DNA of 64,000 nucleotides from contig NC_091111.1 of NCBI RefSeq assembly GCF_024713975.1, positions 14,672,501 to 14,736,500 of the forward strand, given 5' to 3'. The notes beneath the pieces were generated by a model. That model was given only the letters and a program-made list of their open reading frames with translations, made no database searches and was not told the DNA's origin. Position 1 is the stretch's first letter. Every line of letters starts with the position of its first letter. Of this stretch, positions 1 through 11,900 are shown piece after piece. The translations under genes and the position numbers were made by a program. Source of the DNA: Paralichthys olivaceus (lineage: Eukaryota; Chordata; Actinopteri; Pleuronectiformes; Paralichthyidae).

Positions 1-244
1 AGTTTCCCTCAACAAGGTAAAATACTCATGAAGTGTTTGAGTAATTAAAAGTAGACGTGTCCTGACTAATGAACTCTGCTCTGACACTGAGTCTGACTTC
101 CTGTGTCTCCTGCTTGATGATCCCACTGCACGTTAATAACACGGCTGATAGAGATCTTGGCATCGGAGCTCTGCAGCTGGACACTGGAGAAACAAGGTAA
201 TAATCAAGAGCAGTAAACAACATGCCGTCTTCCTAAGAACAATC

Positions 245-439
245 ATGATCATCAGAGGAAGTCTGACAGCTTCCAAGGAAACTAGATACGAGATGACGGA
301 GCCAAAATACAAAGAGTTTGAGAAGTACACAGGTTTCATAGGGACATCAATAATATTTTTCACAGTGGGTGTGCTGCTGTTTTTATCTCCTGTCATCTAC
401 GAGATGATAATAGAGGAAATGATCAGTAGTGGAACATAA
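245..439 (+). CDS. Possible small single-pass membrane protein, unrecognised
   Basis: This is a 64-codon ATG-to-stop frame that I do not recognise. The N-terminal half is charged (Glu/Lys rich, about residues 10-29). It is followed by one strongly hydrophobic stretch of about 22 residues (about 30-52, rich in Ile, Phe, Val and Leu) and a short acidic tail ending SSGT. A second ATG at codon 17 could also be the start. An AG at about 270 could be a splice acceptor, making this the last exon of a longer gene. No polyadenylation signal is obvious nearby. The charged-hydrophobic-charged pattern is protein-like, but a frame this short can arise by chance in a teleost gene desert. It could be a small membrane protein, a terminal exon of a gene starting left of the window, or nothing. 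Confidence 0.2.
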   Translation: MIIRGSLTASKETRYEMTEPKYKEFEKYTGFIGTSIIFFTVGVLLFLSPVIYEMIIEEMISSGT

Positions 440-2160
440 CAGGATACTTACACAAGGACTGAATCAAAAATATTTGGGAGACAATTTACAAGAGTTTTTG
501 ATGCATATTTGTTTTACAGTTTATTTCTAATTGTCTTCTAATCGATTCTGGAAAACTATTCGATCAATATTATAGCATCTATTTTGATGATTGTCTTCTT
601 TCTTTCCTCTCATTTGTCTTGGTTTAAAAAACATTGGTACTTTTGTTGTGAGTTTTCCAACTTAATGGATCTTTGATGATATTTTTGTTCTTTTGCAGGA
701 AACTAAAACTAAAAAGTGAAGATTGTCTGATTGTTACATACGATCAGGTATAAAGTCAGGTCATCTGACATGTCTCACCTCGAGTACTGCACATACACCC
801 ACCGGCTATTTTCATCTACTGAAGCAAAAGGAAGCAAATAACAGTGCATTAGCACATGCTGCACCCACACAAAGGCGCACACACAAAAGGTACTTGGATT
901 ATTTTGGCAAGCGGCAAGTTTATTATTTTGTTTTATGGGGCTGGGAGGCGGGGGAGCTTGTTTTGCGGCGCTGTTTGTGATACGGCGGCTCTGTTTGTGA
1001 GCTTGTGAGAAAGGAAGCACCAGTAAGATCAATACATCCTCTACGTAGATTTCCAGCAGAGCGTGACGTGTGTGTGGGGAAATGAGCTGGGCCGAGGATA
1101 CTTTGCTTGTTATGGATTTGACATGAACTTGGCCCCCGGCCTCTCAGAATGTGATGGATGTATTATTTAATCTTCCTGTCTTTGTTAACCTCCTTTTGGC
1201 CAAAGCCACAGCGATTCTCGCTCCCCGAGTGGATGAAACAACATCCCCAGTTTGGCCTTTGGATTTCGATGAAGTATAGTGATGGTCGTAATAACAGAGC
1301 CGCTCCACAAGGACCTTATCCATGGCAGACGAGCTAATGTGCTGTATTTTAAGCACACGTGAGTCAACTGCACAAGATGAGGTATCACTGAGGAGAGCAA
1401 CAGCTGCATTCAAGGGCTGCGACACCTTATCAGCTTCAATATTAAGGGTTGGATGTTCACGGAAAAACTGTCAAGAGAATAGTTTAGTTTTAGGATATAT
1501 TTCCAAGTAAAGACCTTTTGCAAAGTCAGGAGTATGAAACTAAAAAACAAAAAACTAGAGCAGCAGAGCACAGACCTCTGCCAAGGCCCAACGGTGCCCC
1601 CCTCCCCCAATTTCACACACTCATAGATAAAATTAACCAAGATTGATGAATTATCCTCTCAGAAAAAGATGCACCACAACAAGAACAAGAGAACAAGAAC
1701 ACATAAGAAGACTGAGGCTTAATGATGGACAGAGGTATGAGGATGCGTGTGTACGTGTGCGTCTCAGAGTTTGTGTGACTCTACTAAAAATAAACGTCTT
1801 GCCAGCAGCTTCAGACAATGATAGGGCAATAATAATCTTCGGAGGCTGAAGACGTCAGAGCAGTTGGACAGGATTCAGACTCAAAGACAAAGAGACAAAT
1901 TTAGACCTTTGGTTTGTTGCGGGAACAATATTTGTCACCTTTGAGTCACATTTCAGCAAACACAGATTAACACTGGAGAAAAGACACAAACATGGAGCAA
2001 TGACAGTGTTTGGCTGGGGGGGAGGGGGAGGAGAGAGGTTCAGACGCCAGTAGGTTTGTATGATTAGAGGTCAGCTCTATCAGGGGAGAGAGAGTTGACA
2101 AAGATATTTATACTTTTGTGTTTAATCGTCACAACAACAACAACCAATCAGTTTCTTACT
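440..2160. other. Intergenic, no gene seen
   Basis: AT-rich sequence with short open frames on both strands, none protein-like. I see no repeat family I recognise and no RNA gene. Confidence 0.5.
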
Positions 2161-2164
2161 TGGG

Positions 2165-2542
2165 AGCATGGACTGTATATAAAGATGACTGCTCCCCAAA
2201 AGTGGTGCTAAAGCATCTTGATTGCCATCTGGTGGCTAGCTGCAGCATAGGTCACAAACCCCTGCCTCCTCCATGTTAGCAGATGTGACATGGATCAAAT
2301 TAAAATGTCAAAGTACACATTAAACTAGTTTACAATAAAAGATGGTTTCTGTCTTTTTTCAGATAAAGTTCCTTGGTTCACTTTTCTGGTAAGTTTGGTT
2401 TTAATTTGTTTTTTGACGCTATAGAAACAGGGTGAAACGTCATGATTGACAGCTGAGACTGACTCACGATTGGTCTACCACGGGACCTCGATATCTCGGT
2501 TCCACAACGTGATCACTACTGCGCAGGCTCCAAATTCTCTCT
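2165..2542 (+). repeat. Dispersed teleost repeat, copy A
   Basis: The segment starting at GCATGGACTGTATATAAAG and running to about 2542 looks like a dispersed element common in percomorph genomes (family from memory, name not known). Direct support inside the window: 2438-2475 and 2511-2535 match, with few differences, the reverse complement of 38223-38262 and 38142-38173. It has no coding capacity and probably is a short non-autonomous element. The outer ends are approximate. Confidence 0.6.
2226..2239 (-). promoter_or_regulatory. Candidate CTCF-type motif
   Basis: On the minus strand the sequence reads CCACCAGATGGCA, which fits the published CTCF core (CCASYAGRKGGC). It lies inside dispersed repeat copy A, so it may have been brought in by the element. 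A motif alone does not show binding. Confidence 0.25.
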
Positions 2543-5500
2543 GGTTAAGTGGACAGGCATCATCTATATTTATATACACGCTATGCTCAGGACACACAAA
2601 ATAAGTGAGATTTCGTGCTAATGTGTCATGCTAACTGTCCATTCCATGCACAGGGAATAAACTGCACAACCAGATGGACACACCTGGTTCACCAGCTGCC
2701 TCCTCTCTCCATTTTGATGGGATCATTGTTTGCATTAAAGTGATTTGATTTGCACAACAACCTGATAAACCTTAGTTTAATTTGGCTTTTAATATAAATG
2801 ACTTGATATTTTCCTCATTTCAGTTCATACAAATGTCCTCAATGCGATCCCAGAGTTTGTTTGCACCACTTAAGCTCAATGCTTCAAAACATAAATGTTA
2901 GATCGGACGCTCGATGAAAAGTGCAATGGAGCTTTACAGCGGCTCTGTAACAGCCGGCGTGACCTAAAGCCGCTGAACCAGCTCCGCCACCGACGGAACG
3001 AGCCAAGTTCCTTTCAGAACGCAGGACACATGAGCGAGAAGGAAAAATTCTCAAGGAAAAACAACGAGGTGAGGGAAATGTTCCAACGTTTGCAGCAAGA
3101 CACTAAAATGACTGCGGCGAGTTATTAATGAGAGCCTCCGTCACGTCACTTGTTGTCTCCGAAGAGGTGGATGAGCTGCTGTCAGCTGTGGTGGGCAATC
3201 AAACAAATATAGTGCTGGATTATGAACCCTCGAGAGTCGCCAGTATGAGCCCAGGCCTCCACCAGTGGGTTGTCAGCTGTCTTGTCCGACTGCTTCGCAC
3301 CACCATTCTACGTCCATACAGTATATCTCCAATTTCTTAGATTGGAGCACATGGTAATTCTTACAAAAATACCAAATCCTCACCACCAACAGGCGGAGTG
3401 ATCCAAAGGTTTGAGGACATCAGGCAACCCAGTGAAAAGCCCAACTCCCCCGCAAAACACACTAAATCAGTTTTCATTTTGCACTGCCAAACCACATAGA
3501 AGGGGGAAAAAAGCTATATCTTTTGAAATTTGCAATCATAAAACTTGTTTTTTCAACTCTATTTAAAGCGAGGGTTCGGCTTCAAGCCTCTGATGAGAGT
3601 AAGATTAGGGTTAAGGTTAGGGTGAGCTTTAAAAACTACTTGCTAGGTGAAAATTATATCAAAATCCTGCGTTGCAGCTCGGCCAGAAAGGATCAAGCTC
3701 CTAAATCTGGAGCCTTGCCTCCGTAATCAGTTGGACGCAAGCGACCGCAAACCAAAGAGCGCTCTGGATGTTTTACTCTACGTTCGCCTCAGTCGAGAAA
3801 CCGGCAAAGAACCAGTCATCGTCAAAGAAATATAGATAAAATCACGTCACACTCTTCCGCTTGACAGGTCGTCCAAATTAAAAAGGCATTTGTTGGAGAA
3901 AATGAGCTTTGTCTACTGGCCCAGGTCTGCTCCGCACATTTCTGGGACGGCAGTAAATTTCAATACTTGCCTCATTTTTTCTGGTTCTTTTTGCCCCAAA
4001 TGATCCATTATATGACAGTGAATCAGGAGCCTGGAGTTGAGTGGTCTCCAAAGCCTCTTCACATGCATACCTCAACAGCGCAGCCCCCCCACCCACCCCT
4101 GCACAGGATACAGGAGATTTGGATGTGCAGAGCTGTGCTCAGCCCCTGATGTCAGAGATGACTCAATCCAGAGGCTTGTAACTCCAAAACACATCTTTGA
4201 GATTTTGAATGGAGGCAAAATGGGAGGAAAGGAATCTGTTTCCATTCCTCCATAAACATGTTTTCTCTATTAGATAGACGTACTCTCATGCACATGTCAG
4301 TCACACAGTCGAATACAAGTGCAGCCTGTTCCAAACACTACATGAGGAGGAAAAAATGTAAACATTTGCACCAACAGTGTCTCGATTTGAGAGGAGTGTC
4401 AACTTTCTTCTGCATCAGCCTCTAAAAACCACTTGAATTAAACACGTCGATGTGTTTTCTTCCACCCTCCGTGAGGCTGGCCCTCACTACGAGGCTCCCG
4501 GGGGAGGTTGAGATTAGCTAGAATGTGATGAGATGGTGACAAATATCCAACCCTCCCCCGTATCAACAACCGCGAATGCAAACCACAATGGGGGAGAGAA
4601 CGCAGCTCCGATTGGACTGGAAAACAAAACAAAACAAAAAAAAGGAGACGCGGCCAGGAAGCGGGGTATCCATTTCATGCCCCCGTCTGTTTCCCTGCCA
4701 CCTGTTAGACATGATCATTACCACGGAGCAAGGGTGTAGGGGGCTAAGCCGGCCACATTTATATCAACAAGCTGGGATAAAGCTGTCTAATTATCCCCCA
4801 CGGCCCCTGGCCTGGCCCCCGACTCTCCTTGCTGAGCCGGTCCCATTTGCCAGCCTGGCCTGCAGCCAATCTCTGCAGGCTGGTATGTGAAAGCACATCC
4901 TAATGACAGCTCTCTTTCAATCCCAGGTCTTTGTAATTGCCCTGGGTAGCTTATACACATTACATGGCAACAGTCCAGCTCAATAGTTAGAAGGTCAAGT
5001 AGAGGTTTAATGGAATAAGTATGTGGATTTATTGCTTTACCTGGTCAGAATAAATTATTTTTGCATTAAAGTGTTGAGGTTCACGATGACAACTGTGTTC
5101 CATTTTGGAAGAAAATATAGGTTTGGTGATTGAAAACTGTACCGAGTGAGGATGGTGGTCCTGAACGCAGCATGACCACGGCTCTCATAGGTCTGAAGCA
5201 GGGAAATAACTTTTCTTGATCTAATGTGACCTTCAGAAAAACATTTACGCCAATTTTTGCCACCAGCGAGCGAACGCTTAAGTGGGCGAGAGTTACGCTT
5301 TGATCGTCACCGGTGATTGAGAGCAAATTACTAAATGTAAGCAATTTGCACCTGTGCAAATCGGACTATTCTAACAGTTTTGATGGCTGCGGGGGGGAAT
5401 GTGGTGGGTGGGAGCGCGGTATCCAGAGCCCCGCGGGAGGCAGCATTAAGGTCTTAATTAGGACGCAGGGGGAAAGATTCAAAGTACTCCAAGATGACGA

Positions 5501-8500
5501 GGGACGCAGCGATGGGAAACCAGAGCTGATCGTCTTACCTAGTTCAAGGCTAATTGCTGAAAAGGATCTGACATGGATGTGTGGGTAAACACGGACGGTA
5601 TGTAATAAGATGACGTGAGGTCATCTCTAAAAACTCTTGGACTCATTCTGTATATCATTGGTAGCTTGTAGATCTGTTTTATTAATGTTATACATGTTGC
5701 TAACATTATACATTGTCCAAGAATTACCTTCAACTCAACATATTTATCTTTCTTTTGGATTTAGAAGTCATTCTGTACGAGCACATGATCTTTAAAACAT
5801 GAAAACTGTGTCAAGTCTCTGAATAGATGTCCTTTACAAAAGTGGCAACAGAACTGTCACTCAGCAGGAGCCGCCACAGTGGCCTGTTCCCTTCCAGGAA
5901 TGTATTTGTCCACAAGATGTCTGATCAAGTGGCAGCTGTAGAAGATATGATTACTACAACTGGGCACAAACTGGAAGCCGGCCTGAAGTCCAGGATCAGA
6001 GATCTGTCACTGCGCTCACGGTCCAATCACGTAAGAAAAAATAAATTGTGTCAAAAGTTGAAACTAAATGTTGGCTTTCAAAACTTTTATTGGCTTGAAA
6101 AGTCACTTAAGAAGGGGGTGGTGGTCTAATGAACATTGTTCTGTAAATAAATGAGCCCATTGACCGACAATGCAAGACTTTTATTAAGTCCCGCCGTTAA
6201 GTTTCATTGTTTATTGGTGATCTTGAGCAGACGTAGTGATTATGTGCAAAGGGGGAGGTTACTAAAGAATCATAAATGCTGCCTTTACATAAAAGATCCG
6301 TCTGTTTTCATTATCCACATGCGTCTTTCACGTTGGCATGGATGTCAATGCAATGCATCCACTAGAGGGCAGCGTAGTTTCTGACAACAACCAACATGCA
6401 TGACATCCGGTAAATAACAGCTAAAGCAATAATAATAATACTGAAGCTGGTAACTTCAGGTTTTTGTAATTGCTCTATCGCTGCTGTTCATGAAAAACTA
6501 GTGTTTCTCTCTCTGGTTTTGTTGGACTTGTTTCAGGTGGAAGTATTTCCAGATGAAGTTTGCTGTTCTTTGCTGCGGCTCCATTTTCTGACGTAGACAA
6601 ATATGAGATGCATTTTTGTGTAGCGTTGCTCAGCTGAGACCAGAAGAAAATGGGATATGACTGTTGAAGTAGATTTGTGCTGAGAGAAACCACTAAATAT
6701 TCACTTCAAAGTAAAAAGGGGCTCATTTTCATTAAAGGGCCACTGCAGAGAATTCATATGAAATAAAATAACTGCACCTAATTGCCCTATGAAATAAATT
6801 CTTTGCACTGACATCACCTTCAAACATTTCCTCCAGATACAATCATTTCGGGCCAAATGTGTGTGAAGTAAGGCGCTCTGCGGTTCTAAAGATCACCAGA
6901 AATGATTCCCCTGGCAGTGTCCAAACTTTATAGAGTGGTATAAGGCAGGCCTGCCCCAATAAAAATACAGGTGCTTTACTTCCTCTTTCAAAGACTTTTG
7001 CAGACTTCTGTTCAATACAGCTAAATGGCGATACTTCAATTATTTATTCTTTGACTGATCTGGCTACAGAATAGTCGGGGCTGGACAGACGTTGTTTGGG
7101 ATGTCCATTCCGAGTCTCCTCCTTGCTGTCTGTGAGTGATTTGCTAATCTTCTGCAAACATTAAAATGCTAGCTCGTACATCTCCCTGGCGCAAAATGGT
7201 GATCCCCAGCTTTGAAGCAGCTGGAAGTGCAGAGGGATAAAAACTCTATACAATTTCCACATGAAATAGGAAGACAGGGCCCCACCGGGAGACAGCAAAT
7301 TGAAACTAGGGCTGTGCCTGATGGACCACAGGATATGCCTGCTAAATGTAGACGTATCAAAATGGCGAAAAAGTCTGCTAGTGCCCATTCATATAAAGTG
7401 AATGGCTTGTAATGTTCTCAGGCCCTCGGGGGGAAACTTGCAAGGTTGAGGAAAGACTACAGGAAGAGCAGAATGGTTTTTACATAACTTTATTTTAGTG
7501 CACTACAGGTTTTCTCTCCTCCCTGCAGTTTAATGTTGTATTCCACTGGGTCCCGGAAGGAAGCAGCCCAGTAAATCCCTACTGCTCAACTTAAAAAGGA
7601 AACGGCATCTGAAGACAGGTGAAAAACTGAAAGATAAATACATCCAGGCCTCTCACCCGTAGTGTTCCTCTCCAGAGGGTCATCTCCCAGCCCCACAATA
7701 TAATGGCACAGGCGTTTGGTTTAAATTTAGCCGGAGAGGAAGCTATAACGATGAAATAATACTTGCTCACTTTTAAAAACATAACTCATTTTGATTAAAA
7801 ACTCGCCTTACATGTTACAGACCACTGGCTGTTTTTTAGATAACGCAGGTCAAGTGATGGAGGTCTCTGGGTTTTCAGGCCAATTTGCAGGATATAATTG
7901 GGAGAAAGTAACCGGGAACATTTGAAACCGCACAGGAGAGACTCTGGGGGCTTGCGGAGTGGTAGGTGTATTAGGAAGTCTTCACTTAGCCGGGTATAAT
8001 GAACTGAGCCGATGTGCACTCTAGTAATGTTTCACGTTTTACCTTTTTTCATACGTAGGAAGGAGCCCGGGGGATGAAAAGTAAACAGTGAGAAGTTCTG
8101 CATCCACCTCAGCTGCTCCCAGTGCGCTTCAAAAGGAGTTTCCATATGTTTTCAAGATTTGAAGCAAGCCCCGGCATCAGCATTTCAAGACGTCCAAGTT
8201 AGTGCTTTTCAGTTTTTCTTTTCCCTTTGAACTACTTCATTTTACGGTACAAAACATGCATTAACAGAAACAAGCATGAGCTGGAGTTAAAAACTAGGAT
8301 AGCATTTAGTGGAGCACATGCCCCACACCCATACACACGTTTTATACTAAAGTCAGCAGGTATACACAAGTTTTTTTAAACGCAGGTAAACCCACCAAAA
8401 AAAGTTATTTTCTGTTGCCAGTAGAGGATTTTGTCTCAGTGTTTTTTCCCCCCTGGTGAGTCAGGCCTCGCCATCTTTTACAGACCAACGCCTGAAAGTT

Positions 8501-8735
8501 GAATGTGTGTCATAAGGTTGTGTTGGAAAAGGTGCAGCATGGCCATCTAGAAATGAACTCAGCAGATATATAAAGGAATTAAGTTTGTTAAGATGCTCAT
8601 TATTGATCATGAAACAATTCATAATGAAGAAAAAGAAGTCGGGGCCGATATAAACCTGCGTCTACTGCTGATTGTTTCCATTCCCATTGCTGACAGAAGA
8701 CAGATTTGAGTGGGTGTTAGTGGGTTTTCTGACCA
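2543..8735. other. Intergenic, no gene; complex blocks and a telomere-like patch
   Basis: No coding exon is supported. Around 3602-3622 a short degenerate run of TTAGGG-like units occurs. About 4700-4980 is a block of higher complexity with a TAATTA core (near 4790) and a GC-rich centre, compatible with a regulatory element. A candidate CTCF motif is listed separately at 6359. Open frames at 2895-3128 and 3128-3340 resemble no family I know. Confidence 0.45.
6359..6373 (+). promoter_or_regulatory. Candidate CTCF-type motif
   Basis: CCACTAGAGGGCAGC matches the CTCF core consensus CCASYAGRKGGC with no mismatch on the plus strand. It is about 42 kb from the 3' end of hlx, where a domain boundary would be plausible. 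This is motif evidence only. Confidence 0.35.
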
Positions 8736-8739
8736 GTGG

Positions 8740-8955
8740 AAAAGGGGCTTTGGATATCAATTCCCTAAATTTACCAGATTCTTTTCTTTTAGATCCATGC
8801 ATCATTTCCTGGGAAATTCTGGATCCACCCCAAAATATAATGGCTTCCTCTCCTGTCCCACTCTTTCCTTCCACTATGTTTTGCAGTAGTGCGTCTGGTA
8901 GTTTAGATGAACAAACACAGATGAAACCATTACCTCCTTGGTGGAGATAATAAAA
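8740..8955 (+). repeat. Dispersed repeat with AACAAACA...ACCTCC tail, copy 1
   Basis: The right end reads GAACAAACACAGATGAAACC followed by ATTACCTCCTTGGTGGAG. This is the end of a dispersed teleost repeat I recognise from other fish sequence. Related tails occur at 16590-16678 and 32284-32345. The 92-codon frame at 8672-8950 is therefore repeat sequence, not a gene. The left boundary is uncertain. Confidence 0.5.
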
Positions 8956-11900
8956 AGATCATTCTTACAGCAGGTCTCTAGGGAGTTAAAGTTTCTCTCC
9001 ATCTCTGTGTTATCCTGCTTCTATCTGCAGGCTCGCTGTAGGTTGGTAATCACTATCAGGGTGCGCCTGTTGAGGGGATGAAACATCCACCATCTGCTGC
9101 TCTTCAAGTGCTTGTCATGGTGAGATGAATACGGGCGTAGTGGAGTGTAGCTGGTATCCAAAACATCACAGAGTTGTTGACGCAGACATCTACTTAGAAT
9201 CCAACTGACAATGAAATAAATAGATAAAAGTCAGGAAGTTTTATTTATGTAGGAAATTTACGCATGTGCGGCTTCTGAGGTGTAAACTTTCTGAAACGTT
9301 GCCCATAGGTATTTTAATTTGATGAAGACAATATACAACATCCTATCAGCCTTTTTTACTCTCTCTGAACCTTTCAAACAGTCGTCAAACTCGTGATGCT
9401 TATAACATAGTAATGAAGAACCTCCAGCAGAACACACGTGTGCGCAGATGCATCAATAGAATAGTTTCATTGTCATCTTAACTTTGAGCCGAGTTCATTA
9501 TTCTTTACTTAAAGGTAATCAGTGGGGCTCCCTGCTCCGTGAATTGCACGACACAATATTTACATATCTGCTTTAATCACTGCGGTTCATTTATTTTTAC
9601 CCGTTCAAAATAAACATGCTGGAGTATTACCAGCTGTCTAATAGAATGGGGGATTAAAAAAAAAACTGCAGTATAAACTCAGAAACGGTGAATTGCTTTG
9701 GTATGAGGAATTTCTTCCCAAACAGTAAGCAATGTCTGTGCTTGGTCGTATTTCTTCAAGAGGTTATATATATATATCAGTGATTGTGCAGGGGGTTGGT
9801 AGATCATGATTCCGAGGTCTCACAGAACAGGAGGGATCCTGCAATCATACAAAAGTTCACAATAACATTATGACAATATATATTTAACATCCCAAGGACA
9901 AAACCTGCCATAATCTCTGAACAAGATGTAAACCAAATGTTCAGAAAAGCATAAAAAGCTCCATGAAACCCGAGTGTTTCAATGTCCAAACACGCCATGA
10001 CCGCGGGCCATCTGTTTTTCCCTTGCTACATTGGGAAGGCAGTGGAGAGGTCCACAGTGGTGCGTAACCTCAATAAATATCGCAGATCCACAGAGACTTC
10101 CCCCAATTTGTCCACTGGTGATTCATCTGGGAACTAATAGTAGAAGACAATAACCAGCGAGAGGGACCATCTGAAAGACATCAGTAAACATGTGCGTAAA
10201 TCACACGATGGGGCCGAAGCGATGGTAGGAAAAGTCTGTCTGCACAAAATCATCCTGTGGTTGGATGAGTACAGGGCTGACGGCAGGATGATGCTGAGGC
10301 TATTCCCAGATTCTTGATGTTTTGGTCTGTATGAATTATGAGTGCTTGTCCTCTCAGTGACCTCGCCAGTAATTACGCTGTTTCTCAAACAAGCAAAATC
10401 ATGTGTTTACACTAAAGTACAGCGCGGATAACAACTGTGTCCAGGCAATTAACGCTAATACAGAGCAAAGCCCCCACCGACCTAATATGGATTTCATTTT
10501 GTGCTGAGTTTTGTTGGATTGTTGGTCAAAAAATGATAAAGTCAACAGAGAGTTTAAATATGATATAATCCTGCATTTACAGTACAATCACTTTTGGCAC
10601 TGATAACTACAACTGTCAAGGCCGTTAATGGACAGTTTAAATGTTATTTAATGGAAATAGCAACTGGAATTAGTTTGACAAGATGAACTGTGCTAAATAA
10701 AGATATCCAAATAAATGACACCTCACGATAAAGAGGTTTCCCTTGTACCAGCAATTTAGGATATATGTGCATCAAAGGGTGAAAACCATAAAAGCTTTTA
10801 TATGCACATCTTAAGTCATCCAAAACACAAATGAAAACAAAAGTCTGTTTAGAGATAATTCATATGTAACCGTTAACCACTCTTGAATTAAAATGTTTTT
10901 AAACCACACGCCACTTTTTGACAGACATCCGTCAGCTCTGGCTAACAACCATGACTCATATTCCAGTAAGAAAAACCTAGTGGTGACACGTTTAAAAATA
11001 AAAATCATTTTAAAAAAGGTTCTTAAATACACCCTTGATGCCTGCGTATGGCTAAATCCAACGCTTCATGTCCCAGGAGTGATTCCAGAAAAAGTTTGAG
11101 AACCGGTGATAGACGTCCACATGCTCGCTGCCATGTTATCCAATACTGTTTTCAATAAAAACATTTGGCAAAAAAACTCGGACAAAGTGGTATTCTCACA
11201 ATGAGCGTGCTGGGCCTGAACGGGGCCTTTTAAAATGTAGCCTGTACCCCCACAAAAACGATTTTGTCTTTTATTGTGACCTGGTTGTTTTTGAATGTGC
11301 TTTATGAATAAAAAACTTGCTTTGATTTAATCATTTACTGTTTAACTTTCAAAGTATTACTACAATACTGCAGGTGTAGTGACTGAGCTGGACAGACCTG
11401 CTGCACGGGTGCCAAATTGCACACACTCAGATATCAGTCCTGTAAGTGCAGCTTGGGCCACAATGTTCTATCTGAATCCGAGCTCAAGAGACAACAAGTT
11501 AAACGTTTACTTCCTGTGACGAGGCAAATCGCAGTGTGGCATCGCGTGAATTTCAACTTCGGAGAACTTTGTCGCTTCACACCTTCCCCTTATTTGGATA
11601 GACCATCTTTCTTTAGGGCAGTTGTCAACAAATCCCCGATCTGTACTTGCAAACTTATTTCTCAATCCATTTGAAGAACCACATGTGGATTTCAAGCATG
11701 AATGTGACATATGTATTCAGGGTTACGGCTATTTTTTTAATCTGAGAGCGAAATCGGAGTGATTTCCGCCTTCACTTACTCCTTCAGCAGTAACACATTA
11801 ACGCTCAGCTGTAAACACCCATGAACATGAAAACCGTCACATCCGTATATCAAAATCCATCTAATCCATATGCAGTGACAATTTTATTGTGCTCATAAAA

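Noticed and set aside
8672-8950. 92-codon plus frame
   Set aside because: It coincides with a dispersed repeat whose tail recurs at 16590 and 32284.
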